Source: Sulfuriferula sp. | GTDB taxonomy: Bacteria > Pseudomonadota > Gammaproteobacteria > Burkholderiales > Sulfuriferulaceae | Length of the DNA: 64,000 bases | Direction: 5' to 3' | NCBI GenBank assembly: GCA_013140765.1 | Contig: JABFSE010000008.1 | Span: forward strand, 124,001 to 188,000 | Shown: positions 29,770 through 39,961 of the stretch, piece by piece | Layout of the letters: every line of letters begins with the position of its first letter | Position numbering within the stretch: position 1 is the first letter of the stretch | Position numbers and translations under genes: made by a program | The notes under the pieces: generated by a model | Databases searched by the model: none | Told to the model about the DNA's origin: nothing | Seen by the model: only the letters and a program-made list of their open reading frames with translations

Positions 29770-30375
29770 GTGTTAGCCATTATTGAAGCAGCAGGTTGGC
29801 CTATTTGGCCGTTAGTCTTAGCGTCGATTATCTCCGTTGCTATTATCATCGAACGTTTTATCTCATTGCGCACCTCAGAAATCACACCGCAAGGTTTATT
29901 AGATAAAACCGTCACCGCCTACCGCCAACAAGGTGCTAACAACGACATGCTTAACCTACTCGCACAAAGCTCACCACTAGGTCGGGTTTTTGCCGCTGGT
30001 CTGCGCAATGCTAAAAACTCCCGCGATGTCATGAAAGAATCCATAGAAGAAGCTGGGCGCGGTGTCGTGCATGATTTAGAGCGGTTTTTACCTGCACTAG
30101 GCACAATAGCCTCAGTCGCACCTCTGCTCGGTTTGCTCGGTACAGTTATCGGCATGGTAGAGATTTTCGGCGCACAAACACCCGCAGGTGGCGACCCAGC
30201 AGTGTTAGCGCACGGCATTTCAGTTGCGCTGTATAACACCGCATTTGGCTTAATAGTCGCTATTCCTAGCTTGATTTTCTACCGCTTTTTCCGCACCCGT
30301 GTTGACGGTCTTATCGTTGATATGGAACAAGAGGCGATTAAATTAGTGGAAACCATACACGGCGAACGCCAATAA
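29770..30375 (+). CDS. exbB: ExbB/TolQ/MotA proton channel protein
   Basis: Inner-membrane proton-channel subunit, 201 residues, with an N-terminal helix (7-28) and two further helices around TIASVAPLLGLLGTVIGMVEIF and a C-terminal helix near 165-185. It uses a GTG start, supported by AGGGAG 7 bases upstream; the nearby ATG at 29766 is out of frame. exbD follows after 11 bases. No tonB is nearby, and in betaproteobacteria this exbBD pair heads the lpxK-kdsB-adk group, so its energised partner may be a distant TonB. Confidence 0.9.
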   Translation: MLAIIEAAGWPIWPLVLASIISVAIIIERFISLRTSEITPQGLLDKTVTAYRQQGANNDMLNLLAQSSPLGRVFAAGLRNAKNSRDVMKESIEEAGRGVVHDLERFLPALGTIASVAPLLGLLGTVIGMVEIFGAQTPAGGDPAVLAHGISVALYNTAFGLIVAIPSLIFYRFFRTRVDGLIVDMEQEAIKLVETIHGERQ

Positions 30376-30386
30376 GCGAGACTAAG

Positions 30387-30803
30387 ATGAATTTCAACCG
30401 CAGGCAACAACACGAAGAGCCTGAAATCAACCTCATACCGATGATAGATGTGCTCTTGGTTGTGCTGATTTTTCTGATGGTGACGACCACTTACGCCAAG
30501 TTTTCTGAGCTAAAAATCAACTTGCCGCAAGCCAATGGCGAAACTTCCAAAGAAAAACCAGCGCAAGTTACCGTAGCAGTCGATGCTGTTGGCGACTACC
30601 AAGTCAACGCACACACGATTAGCTTCACCAATGTACATAACTTAGCGCAAGTACTAAAGCAAGAATCCAAAGGCGTGGCTGACACCGTTATTATCATTAA
30701 CGCTGACGCGAAAGCAACGCATCAATCTGTCGTCAACGTCATGGAAGCAGGGCGTGAAGCGGGATTAACGCGCATCACTTTTGCTACCCAAAAAAGCAAC
30801 TAA
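30387..30803 (+). CDS. exbD: ExbD/TolR biopolymer transport protein
   Basis: 138 residues with one N-terminal membrane helix containing the proton-carrying Asp in INLIPMIDVLLVVLIFLMV (Asp about residue 21), and a periplasmic domain ending in EAGLTRITFATQ. It partners ExbB, encoded 11 bases upstream. A small hairpin (ACCCC/GGGGT, 30811-30826) lies before the next gene and may weakly attenuate transcription. Confidence 0.92.
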   Translation: MNFNRRQQHEEPEINLIPMIDVLLVVLIFLMVTTTYAKFSELKINLPQANGETSKEKPAQVTVAVDAVGDYQVNAHTISFTNVHNLAQVLKQESKGVADTVIIINADAKATHQSVVNVMEAGREAGLTRITFATQKSN

Positions 30804-30846
30804 CCCACGCACCCCGCCTGAGGGGTGGTTCACTGAATAGACTACC

Positions 30847-31929
30847 ATGAGCACTTGGAAAGACCCACTCGGCAGCAATCGCATCGGTTTGTGGTTAGCC
30901 GACCGTAACGACCGCAAGCGCAACAACATTGCCCGCATTGCCGCCCGCTGGGGCTGGCTCAAACCTATGGGCGAACGTGGCAAAGTGGTTTGGGTCATGG
31001 CAGGGGCCAGCACCGACAGCGTGCGCTTGGCGGTGGAATTAGTCCGCGCTATCCGCGAAAAACGGCTGGATATTCGGCTAGTGCTCACTTTCGAGCACGA
31101 CGACCCTAGCTTACTTACCGCGCTAGACGATTGCGACAAAACAGGCTGGGGTTTATCGCCTTGCGACCACCCTCGCGCCCTCGCCCGTGCGATGGAACGC
31201 CTAAGCCCTTACGGCATCATCGTCGTTGGCGCACAACCGCGCCCCAATCTCAGTGCATTACTTAATCAACAAGCGCGGGTGTTAACTGTCAACCCACCGC
31301 AAACCGTCACTTACCAATGCGAACGCATTTATAACGGCACAGGTAAAGGTGAGACAGCACCCGTTGCCGACATGCTGGCAAGATTAGCGCACGCCCAAAT
31401 CGACCCTAATTTCAAATCACTGGTGAATCACGGCGTAGAACGGCATTTATGGTGGCTGCATGGCGACACCCAGCATCACTTAAGCGCACAGTTCAAACAG
31501 CAAGCCAGCAACGATGTCTTATTTGTCAGCGGCACGCAACCTGCCATTGCCCACCTCGCCATTAGTAGTTGGGATCGCAGCCCTATTGCAGGCGGCACGG
31601 TGGTGTGGATAGATGATGCAAAATGGCTACCTGCGATTTCTGCCGCCGTCACTGCCACTCACTTAGTCAGCATAGACAACAGCGTGCTCTGGCAAGCAAT
31701 GGCTGGCGGTGCGGCAATATCCTGCGCACAGCATGATTTACTCCCCAAAGCAGAATTAAACGAGGCTATCACCGCCATCGCTGATCCTAGCCAATTATGG
31801 CAAGATTACCGCGACAACCCCATACTTGCCCGCCAGCGCGGCGATAGTGCGCGGCGTTTATTCTGGCAAGAACGCAGACTAGCCGAAAGCGTCAGTGCTG
31901 AGCTAGTTGAACGTGTCTTTGAGTGGTAG
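30847..31929 (+). CDS. WaaA (Kdo transferase)-like protein, divergent
   Basis: 360 residues. I do not recognise a named family, but KVVWVMAGASTDSVRLAVELVRAIR (46-70) followed by a Rossmann-like stretch and YGIIVVGAQPRPNLSALL parallels the N-terminal half of WaaA/KdtA, the Kdo transferase. The catalytic VGE of WaaA is missing (nearest acid Asp57) and the METELWPN motif is VGAQPRPN. The second half has SIDNSVLWQAMAGGAAI, a GT-B-like acceptor region. It sits between exbBD and lpxK, 6 bases before lpxK, where lipid A or Kdo genes are expected. Probably an envelope glycosyltransferase relative, perhaps inactive; function unknown. Confidence 0.6.
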   Translation: MSTWKDPLGSNRIGLWLADRNDRKRNNIARIAARWGWLKPMGERGKVVWVMAGASTDSVRLAVELVRAIREKRLDIRLVLTFEHDDPSLLTALDDCDKTGWGLSPCDHPRALARAMERLSPYGIIVVGAQPRPNLSALLNQQARVLTVNPPQTVTYQCERIYNGTGKGETAPVADMLARLAHAQIDPNFKSLVNHGVERHLWWLHGDTQHHLSAQFKQQASNDVLFVSGTQPAIAHLAISSWDRSPIAGGTVVWIDDAKWLPAISAAVTATHLVSIDNSVLWQAMAGGAAISCAQHDLLPKAELNEAITAIADPSQLWQDYRDNPILARQRGDSARRLFWQERRLAESVSAELVERVFEW

Positions 31930-31935
31930 CCTGAC

Positions 31936-32952
31936 ATGCACAACTGGCTACAACGGCAGTGGACACACACCACGTTGTGGCATGGTTTGCTCATCCCATT
32001 ATCATGGCTGTTCGCTGGCATCAGCGCACTACGCCGCACGGCTTACCGGCTAGGTTTGCTCCGCACCGTTAAGTTACCCGTCCCTGTCATCGTCGTCGGC
32101 AATATCAGCGTAGGCGGCACGGGCAAAACCCCGCTAGTCATTTACCTCGCACAGCAATTACAGCAACACGGTTGGCGTGTGGGTGTTATCAGCCGTGGCT
32201 ATGGTGGCAATGCCGACACCGTCACCGCCGTCGCCGCACACAGCGACCCGCGTATCGTCGGCGACGAGCCTTTACTCATCGCGCAACGCACCGCCTGTCC
32301 CTTATATATAGGACGCAACCGCCCCGCCGCCGCCCATACACTACTCGCCGCCCACCCTGACATCTCCCTCATCATTAGCGACGACGGCCTGCAACACTAC
32401 GCCCTAGCACGCGACATCAACATCGCTGTCATCGACGGCGCACGCGGCTTTGGCAACAATCGCCGCTTACCAGCGGGTCCATTACGCGAACCACGCACGC
32501 GCTTAGCGCAGATGAACGCCATCGTCATCAATCAAACAAGCTCATATCACCCCAGCATCCCCACTGCAATAGCGCATTACACCATGCAACTGTGCGGCCA
32601 GCAATTCACCCAATTAGCTCACCCGCGACACACCGCCAACGCGCAAAATTTCATCGGCAAAACCATACACGCTGTCGCAGGCATCGGTAATCCACAGCGG
32701 TTTTTTGACCAATTAAGCGCGATGGGATTGACCATTATCCCTCATGCTTTCCCCGATCATCATCAATACCAGCCAGCCGACTTTAATTTTGCCAATACGA
32801 ATTTATCAGCCATTATTATCATGACTGAAAAAGATGCGGTAAAATGTCAGACTTTTGCCAATGAACAAATGTGGGGCTATGCCGTTGATGCGCAATTGCC
32901 TGACACTTTCATTGCCGACCTACTCACTCAATTAGGAAACCATCATGGATAG
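31936..32952 (+). CDS. lpxK: Tetraacyldisaccharide 4'-kinase
   Basis: Phosphorylates the 4' position of the lipid A disaccharide at the inner membrane. 338 residues: an N-terminal membrane-associated helix (15-32), then [20 protein letters not shown] with the P-loop, [20 protein letters not shown] and the end segment [11 protein letters not shown]. All are typical LpxK features. It overlaps the Trm112 gene by 8 bases. Confidence 0.95.
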   Translation: MHNWLQRQWTHTTLWHGLLIPLSWLFAGISALRRTAYRLGLLRTVKLPVPVIVVGNISVGGTGKTPLVIYLAQQLQQHGWRVGVISRGYGGNADTVTAVAAHSDPRIVGDEPLLIAQRTACPLYIGRNRPAAAHTLLAAHPDISLIISDDGLQHYALARDINIAVIDGARGFGNNRRLPAGPLREPRTRLAQMNAIVINQTSSYHPSIPTAIAHYTMQLCGQQFTQLAHPRHTANAQNFIGKTIHAVAGIGNPQRFFDQLSAMGLTIIPHAFPDHHQYQPADFNFANTNLSAIIIMTEKDAVKCQTFANEQMWGYAVDAQLPDTFIADLLTQLGNHHG

Positions 32953-33123
32953 CAAGCTCTTAGACATACTGGTCTGCCCAATTTGCAAGGCTCCTTTGGT
33001 TTACCACAAAACCACCCAAGAACTCATCTGCAAAGCCGACAAACTCGCCTTCCCTATCCGTGACGACATCCCCGTCATGTTAGCAGGCGAAGCCCGTACT
33101 TTAGCTGAGGACGAAACCGTTTA

Positions 33124-33124
<1 letters not shown>
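32945..33124 (+). CDS. Trm112-family zinc protein (UPF0434)
   Basis: 59-residue protein beginning [20 protein letters not shown], with Cys11 and Cys14 and one later Cys29, and the end [12 protein letters not shown] that defines the short Trm112/YcaR family. Such proteins bind zinc in some members and activate methyltransferases in eukaryotes and archaea; the bacterial role is unclear. The ATG overlaps the lpxK end by 8 bases and its TAA overlaps the kdsB ATG by one, so all three are coupled. This gene is shorter than common ORF cut-offs and is easily missed. Confidence 0.92.
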
Positions 33125-34547
<1,423 letters not shown>

Positions 34548-34555
34548 TTATCAAT

Positions 34556-35872
34556 ATGAATGAAAACATAACAGCACCGCCCACCCTAACCATCACTTCA
34601 CTCAACCACGAAGGACGTGGTGTTGGGCGGCGCGAAGACGGCAAAACTATTTTTGTCGATGGCGCGATTACTGGCGAAGTGGTTCAGTATGCGGTTTATC
34701 GCAAAAAAGATACGTTTGATATGGCGCAGATTACCAAAATAGTCCGCCCTAGTTTTATGCGTGTGCAGCCACGTTGCCCGCATTTTGGCGTATGTGGCGG
34801 CTGTAGTTTGCAGCATATTGATGCGGGTGCGCAAATCGCCGCCAAGCAACGCTTGCTGGAGGACAATCTTGTTCATATAGGCAAAGTACAGCCTGCCAGC
34901 ATTATGTCGCCTATTCACGGTCCTACTTGGGGTTACCGCACTCGCGCCCGCATGTCGGTGCGCTTGGTGGAAAAAAAAGGCGGCGTGTTGGTCGGTTTTC
35001 ACGAACGCCGTAATAGCTTTATTGCTGATATGACTTCGTGTGCGGTATTGCCGCCGCGTATTTCTGCGCTGATACCGCTGTTGCGTGAATTTATTATGCG
35101 CTTGACTATCCGCGCACAATTGCCGCAAATAGAAGTCGTCGCTACTGATGTGGTTGACGCGCTGGTTATCCGCCATATGGTGACTATACCGCCAGAAGAC
35201 GAAATCCTGCTACGTGAATTTGCTGATCAGCATCACATACAATGGTGGACGCAATCCAAGGGACCTGACACCATCAAGCCGTTTTATCCATTAGATGCGC
35301 CTGCGCTGTCTTATAGCCTGCCTGAATTCAATTTAATCATGCCATTTCAGCCTAGCGAATTTACCCAAATCAATACCGACGTAAACCCTATTTTGATGCG
35401 CCGTGCGATGCAGTTGCTAGACCCACAGCCAGATGAACGCATCGTTGACATGTTCTGCGGGCTAGGTAACTTTACCCTGCCTATCGCCCGCCATGCGCAT
35501 ACCGTTGTTGGTATAGAGGGCAGTAAAGAACTCGTCGCTCGTGCGCAACAAAACGCAACCTTTAACGGCATTAGCAACACTGAATTCATGGTCGAAAATT
35601 TATTCGAGATGACCACAGAGCGCATGAACGCACTAGGTCATTTTGATAAAATGCTCATAGACCCACCGCGTGATGGCGCATATTCACTGGTGCAAGCACT
35701 CGATGACAACGCGCCTAAACGGATAGTTTATGTGTCCTGCAACCCCGCCACCTTAGCCCGTGATGCGGCGGTGCTGGTGCACGAAAAAGGCTATCAGCTC
35801 AAAAGCGCAGGTATCGCCAACATGTTCCCGCACACCGCACATGTCGAGTCTATCGCATGGTTTGAACGTTAA
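34556..35872 (+). CDS. rlmD: 23S rRNA (uracil1939-C5)-methyltransferase
   Basis: SAM-dependent methyltransferase of the RumA/TrmA family, 438 residues. A TRAM domain (about 8-65) leads to an iron-sulfur cluster site with Cys74, Cys80 and Cys83 (CPHFGVCGGC) and a further Cys near residue 162 (MTSCAVL). The C-terminal domain has VDMFCGLGNFTLPIA for SAM and VYVSCNPATLARD with the catalytic Cys. It starts 8 bases after adk. Confidence 0.95.
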   Translation: MNENITAPPTLTITSLNHEGRGVGRREDGKTIFVDGAITGEVVQYAVYRKKDTFDMAQITKIVRPSFMRVQPRCPHFGVCGGCSLQHIDAGAQIAAKQRLLEDNLVHIGKVQPASIMSPIHGPTWGYRTRARMSVRLVEKKGGVLVGFHERRNSFIADMTSCAVLPPRISALIPLLREFIMRLTIRAQLPQIEVVATDVVDALVIRHMVTIPPEDEILLREFADQHHIQWWTQSKGPDTIKPFYPLDAPALSYSLPEFNLIMPFQPSEFTQINTDVNPILMRRAMQLLDPQPDERIVDMFCGLGNFTLPIARHAHTVVGIEGSKELVARAQQNATFNGISNTEFMVENLFEMTTERMNALGHFDKMLIDPPRDGAYSLVQALDDNAPKRIVYVSCNPATLARDAAVLVHEKGYQLKSAGIANMFPHTAHVESIAWFER

Positions 35873-35884
35873 AAGGATGCGCAG

Positions 35885-36571
35885 ATGACACAAGATTGTT
35901 TAGCTAAAACGCGCTGGTTAGTGGTGGTGGATGTCGTCACTGCCGCCTTAGTCGGCGTGGCGCAAGCCGCTGAACGCGCCATCAGCATACGCGGTGAATT
36001 TCACATCGTGCTCGCAGGCGGCAACACCCCTAAAGCCCTGTACGAAAAGCTAATCCATCTCGATACCGACTGGTCATGCTGGCACATCTGGTATGGCGAT
36101 GAACGTTGCCTGCCCGTTGACGACCCTAGCCGCAATAGCCTGATGGCAACGCAAGCCTGGTTAGCACACTGTCCGATTCCCACCGCGCAGATACACGCCA
36201 TTCCCGCCGAGCTAGGCGCAGAAACTGCCGCCGCCATTTACAGCGAACAACTACAACAAGTAGAAATGTTCGATTTAAGCTTGCTAGGCTTAGGCGAAGA
36301 CGGTCACACTGCCAGCCTATTTCCTGGGCAAGTCAACCTAGACGAAACAGCCGCCGCCATTGCTGTCCACGACGCGCCCAAACCGCCCGCCGACCGCGTT
36401 AGCCTCAGCGTACGCTGCTTAAACGACAGCCGTGCCGTGTTGTTCTTGGTAACAGGTGCGGGCAAACGCGATGCCGTCGCCGCTTGGCAACGTGGCGACA
36501 ACATTCCCGCCGCCGCAATTTGTGTCAAGACAGGAATAGACGTACTATTAGAGCCCGTTTGCATGGAGTAA
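35885..36571 (+). CDS. pgl: 6-phosphogluconolactonase
   Basis: Hydrolyses 6-phosphogluconolactone in the oxidative pentose phosphate pathway. 228 residues of the DevB type: LAGGNTPKALYEKL near residue 40, WYGDERCLPVDDPSRNS, and the catalytic GLGEDGHTASLFPG. It follows rlmD by 12 bases and precedes a DUF4139 gene by 5. The partner genes zwf and gnd are not in the window. Confidence 0.93.
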   Translation: MTQDCLAKTRWLVVVDVVTAALVGVAQAAERAISIRGEFHIVLAGGNTPKALYEKLIHLDTDWSCWHIWYGDERCLPVDDPSRNSLMATQAWLAHCPIPTAQIHAIPAELGAETAAAIYSEQLQQVEMFDLSLLGLGEDGHTASLFPGQVNLDETAAAIAVHDAPKPPADRVSLSVRCLNDSRAVLFLVTGAGKRDAVAAWQRGDNIPAAAICVKTGIDVLLEPVCME

Positions 36572-36576
36572 CCAGC

Positions 36577-37992
36577 ATGAAAAAAGCATTATTAGCCAGC
36601 CTGTTTTTACTTGCCCATACTGCTCATGCCACCACCAACGACATCAACAGCACCCTCGCCGACCAGCGTGAACTGGCGTTGACCATTTACAACGCCGACC
36701 TTGCACTGGTCAAAGATCAACGCAAAATCAGCCTGAATGCCGACATCAACCGCCTCGCTTGGCGTGATGTGTCCGCCCGCATTCGTCCTGAAACTGCCTT
36801 ATTGCGCAACATCAACGATGCCGCAGGCATACGTTTATTAGAGCAAAGTTTTGATTATGACTTGCTCACACCACAAAAATTATTAGAAAAAAATGTAGGC
36901 AACAACGTCACCATCATCAAAACCAACCCAGCCACAGGCGCAGAAACGCGTGAAACAGCCACCCTACTCGCCGCCAATAACGGTGTCGTGCTCAAATTCA
37001 ACGATCGCGTAGAAACCAGCATTAACGGACGCATCGTCTATGCCAATGTACCCGACAACCTGCGCGACCAACCCACCCTCACCATGTCCGTCGTTGCCAA
37101 CAAAACCGCCAGCCAAAATCTGGAATTATCCTACCTCACAGGCGGATTATCTTGGCGAGCTGATTACGTTGCCGAACTCACCAGCGACAACAAAATGGAC
37201 TTGAACGGCTGGGTCACCATTAGCAACCAAAGCGGAACCAGCTACCCCAATGCCAAGCTACAATTCGTCGCAGGCGATGTCAATTTAGTCAACCCACAAG
37301 CACGCCCCGCAATGGCAGAACGCGCAGTCATGAGCATGGCAAAAATGGCCGACGCGCCGATGGCGCAAGAAAATTTATTTGAATATCACCTCTACAGTCT
37401 AGGCCGCACTACCACCCTCAACAATCAGCAAACCAAACAAGTTGCCCTGCTCAATGCACCCCAAATCAGTGTGCGAAAAACGCTAGAACTACGTGGTGCA
37501 GACTATTACTATCAAGGTGCGAACGGCGATTTAGGACAAAAACTCAAAGCCAATGTGTATATCAGCTTTGATAACAAAGGCGGCAGTCTAGGTATCCCTC
37601 TACCCAAAGGCATCATCCGCATTTACCAAAAAGACAGCACAGGTAATGCGCAATTTATCGGCGAAGACAGCATCGACCACACTGCCAAAAACGACACCGT
37701 GCGTTTGAAATTAGGCGAAGCATTCGATGTCTATGCCGACAAAAAACAAACCGATTTCCAAAAAATAGCCGCCACACGCAACAGCTATGAATCCGCCTAC
37801 CAAATCACCCTGCACAACGCCAAAACTACCCCAGTCACCGTCAACGTATTCGAGCCCATCCCAGGCGACTGGAGCATACTCAACGAATCACAAACCCACA
37901 CCAAACCTAACGCCAACACCGCGATGTGGACAGTCACCATCCCCGCTGAAGGTCTAACCACACTCACTTATCGGGTGCGGGTAAAGTTTTAA
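36577..37992 (+). CDS. DUF4139 secreted protein
   Basis: 471 residues after choosing ATG 36577, which is preceded by GGAG and gives a clear signal peptide MKKALLASLFLLAHTAHA; a longer in-frame reading starts inside pgl. The mature part shows the DUF4139 features LTIYNADLALVKDQR, LEQSFDYDLLTPQKLLEK, LSYLTGGLSWRADYVAEL and NWxxL-type beta-rich repeats with VFEPIPGDWSILNES near the end. DUF4139 domains occur in mucoidy-inhibitor-A-like proteins; no enzymatic role is known. Probably periplasmic or outer-membrane associated. Confidence 0.85.
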   Translation: MKKALLASLFLLAHTAHATTNDINSTLADQRELALTIYNADLALVKDQRKISLNADINRLAWRDVSARIRPETALLRNINDAAGIRLLEQSFDYDLLTPQKLLEKNVGNNVTIIKTNPATGAETRETATLLAANNGVVLKFNDRVETSINGRIVYANVPDNLRDQPTLTMSVVANKTASQNLELSYLTGGLSWRADYVAELTSDNKMDLNGWVTISNQSGTSYPNAKLQFVAGDVNLVNPQARPAMAERAVMSMAKMADAPMAQENLFEYHLYSLGRTTTLNNQQTKQVALLNAPQISVRKTLELRGADYYYQGANGDLGQKLKANVYISFDNKGGSLGIPLPKGIIRIYQKDSTGNAQFIGEDSIDHTAKNDTVRLKLGEAFDVYADKKQTDFQKIAATRNSYESAYQITLHNAKTTPVTVNVFEPIPGDWSILNESQTHTKPNANTAMWTVTIPAEGLTTLTYRVRVKF

Positions 37993-38028
37993 GCTCATAA
38001 GCGCTTGCTTAATTCACACGGAAATACC

Positions 38029-39237
38029 ATGAATACCCCCATATCCGTCAGCTTAACTGACTCAACAGATAAAATTGCGCATCTAACGATATGGGTTTTT
38101 GCAGGTTTAACGTGCTTAATTATCAGTTGGGCAGGCTATACGCTCTGGCAACAATCTCGACTGAGCTCGGCATTGCATATCATGAATACACAACATGTAC
38201 GCCTAGCTGAAATGAGCACCGACTTACTCGAAGCCGCTTATAACCGCCATCAAACGGTGGTCTCACAAGTCATTACAGACGACCCATTTAAGCGCGATGA
38301 ATTTCGCACCCAATATGATTATTGGGGAAACCGCGTCGGCATAGCACGGCGAGCTTTAATGGAAGCACAATTAGATGCCTTTGGTGCGAGCAACTTACAA
38401 GCGCAAAGCAAAATGATTCCACATATTGTTGCGTTACAGGAAAAAATTGTAGATTTAGCTATTGCTGACAAAACCAACGAAGCGCAGCAATTATTAGCAA
38501 CGCAATTACGTGATATAGATGCCACATTCGACATACTCGTACAAAACTTACGCCAGCATGAGCAAAGCAAAGTACGCATGTATGCGCAACAAGCCAAGCA
38601 ACTCAGCGCACGGATTCAATTAGTCACCATCATCCTGTCTAGCATTATTATTTTAATTATCATATCGTTAGGTTATGCTGTTTACCGCTCTTTACGCCAA
38701 CGTGGTCATGACATTGTTGCCCAGGGTCGTCAACTGGAACAAGCCGCGCTACACTTAACTCACGATGCCACCCACGACGCCTTAACTGGATTAGCTAATC
38801 GACGGCTATTTTTCGAGCGTTTAGGGCAAGCACTAGCATGGTCTAAGCGTGAATATACCAGCATTGGTATTGCCTATATAGACCTCGATAAATTCAAGCA
38901 GATTAACGACCAGTATGGTCATGCGGCTGGCGATAGTTTGCTTAAAATCATTGCCTATCGCCTACAAACACAGCTACGCGAAATAGACACGCTGGCACGT
39001 TTAGGCGGTGACGAATTCGCCATCATTGTCATGCACGCATCTGACAGTAACATGCGGCAACTTATTGCCCTGCTACATCAACGCATTAGCGAACCAGCTC
39101 ACATTGCACCCAACGTGAATATACAACCCAGCCTCACTATTGGTTACGCACTATGCTCAGAACACAGCATGGATGCGGATGACTTACTCGCGCAAGCGGA
39201 TGCCGCTATGTATATGGGCAAACGGAATAAATACTGA
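38029..39237 (+). CDS. Membrane-bound diguanylate cyclase
   Basis: Makes cyclic di-GMP from two GTP. 402 residues: membrane helix near 25-45, a helical periplasmic sensing region (about 50-195), a second helix (LVTIILSSIIILIIISLGY), then a GGDEF domain with DALTGLANRR, DLDKFKQINDQYGHAAGD and an intact RLGGDEF. The inhibitory I-site RxxD (REID) lies five residues before GGDEF, so product inhibition is expected. No EAL domain. The start at ATG 38029 is preferred over an in-frame TTG at 38005. The sensed signal is unknown. Confidence 0.92.
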   Translation: MNTPISVSLTDSTDKIAHLTIWVFAGLTCLIISWAGYTLWQQSRLSSALHIMNTQHVRLAEMSTDLLEAAYNRHQTVVSQVITDDPFKRDEFRTQYDYWGNRVGIARRALMEAQLDAFGASNLQAQSKMIPHIVALQEKIVDLAIADKTNEAQQLLATQLRDIDATFDILVQNLRQHEQSKVRMYAQQAKQLSARIQLVTIILSSIIILIIISLGYAVYRSLRQRGHDIVAQGRQLEQAALHLTHDATHDALTGLANRRLFFERLGQALAWSKREYTSIGIAYIDLDKFKQINDQYGHAAGDSLLKIIAYRLQTQLREIDTLARLGGDEFAIIVMHASDSNMRQLIALLHQRISEPAHIAPNVNIQPSLTIGYALCSEHSMDADDLLAQADAAMYMGKRNKY

Positions 39238-39252
39238 AGCTGTCCCCCACCC

Positions 39253-39807
39253 TTAAAACGAAGGTGGGCTAACCGAGCTGACTAAGGTACACAACACTGT
39301 GCCGACGTTGCGAAAACGGTGTGGTTCACGGCTATTAAAATAATAAGCATCACCTGCACTTAATACACGGGTTGCCGTGCCGACGGTGACTTCTAATTGC
39401 CCTGTCAAAATAATCCCACCTTCTTCGCCTTCATGTCGCAACATGACCAAGCCCGTATCCGCGTTTGCTTCATAGCGTTCAAATAGTATTTGCAATACAT
39501 GCCCAGCACGTGCCGAGCCGATTTGGCGGTAGGATATGCCGTCGCCGCCGCTAATCTCGGTTAATTCGCTGGCGCGATAAAACACTTGATTAGCAACGGG
39601 TGGTAATTCATCGGAGAAAAATTCGGCTAACGTCATCGGTATGCCTGCCAATATGCGTTTTAATGCGCTCACTGATGGGCTAGTTTGACCTGACTCTATC
39701 AATGAAATCGTGGCGTGGGCAACGCCTACGCGCTTGGCTAAGGCACGTTGTGATAATTGATGACGTAATCTAACTAGCCGTAAACGAAATCCAACTTCTT
39801 GATCCAT
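39253..39807 (-). CDS. XRE-family regulator with cupin domain
   Basis: 184 residues: N-terminal HTH (about 7-62, SQRALAKRVGVAHATISLIESG) and a C-terminal cupin_2 (about 115-178, EGGIILTGQLEVTV...GDAYYFNSREPHRF) like PuuR-type regulators that sense amines or amino acids. It diverges from the transaminase/dehydrogenase operon at 39962 and is most likely its regulator. The end of the gene includes a CCCACC/GGTGGG repeat (39246-39268) that could serve as a weak terminator against the diguanylate cyclase. Confidence 0.9.
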   Translation of the reverse strand: MDQEVGFRLRLVRLRHQLSQRALAKRVGVAHATISLIESGQTSPSVSALKRILAGIPMTLAEFFSDELPPVANQVFYRASELTEISGGDGISYRQIGSARAGHVLQILFERYEANADTGLVMLRHEGEEGGIILTGQLEVTVGTATRVLSAGDAYYFNSREPHRFRNVGTVLCTLVSSVSPPSF

Positions 39808-39840
39808 GCTGTCCCCATTCGTGTTAAGCGCGTTTAATAT

Positions 39841-39872
39841 ACGATAACATCGTGCCAGAACATCGCTATAAA
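39841..39872. promoter_or_regulatory. Candidate operator/promoter between regulator and transaminase genes
   Basis: ACGAT-AAC-ATCGT (39841-39853) is a perfect 5-base inverted repeat, and AACATCG recurs at 39847-39853 and 39859-39865, 12 bases apart, on one face of the helix. ATAACA (39844-39849), 17 bases, TATAAA (39867-39872) overlaps it and could be the promoter for the plus-strand operon. Binding by the adjacent XRE-cupin regulator is inferred from position only. Confidence 0.35.
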
Positions 39873-39961
39873 ATCAATCACTTAAATTACCTAAAATACA
39901 GTCTTGACAACATTCATTAAACACCTCGACACTAAGCACATTACCCACTGAGGATAACACT

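Noticed and set aside
30811-30826. Hairpin ACCCC/GGGGT after exbD as a terminator
   Set aside because: Only a 5-base core and no T-tract; downstream genes are probably still read from the exbB side.
34598-35176. 192-codon minus-strand frame opposite rlmD
   Set aside because: Lies entirely within rlmD, whose TRAM and iron-sulfur motifs are intact; product is basic and low in hydrophobic core pattern.
39904-39909. Perfect TTGACA before the transaminase gene
   Set aside because: No acceptable -10 element follows at 16-18 bases.
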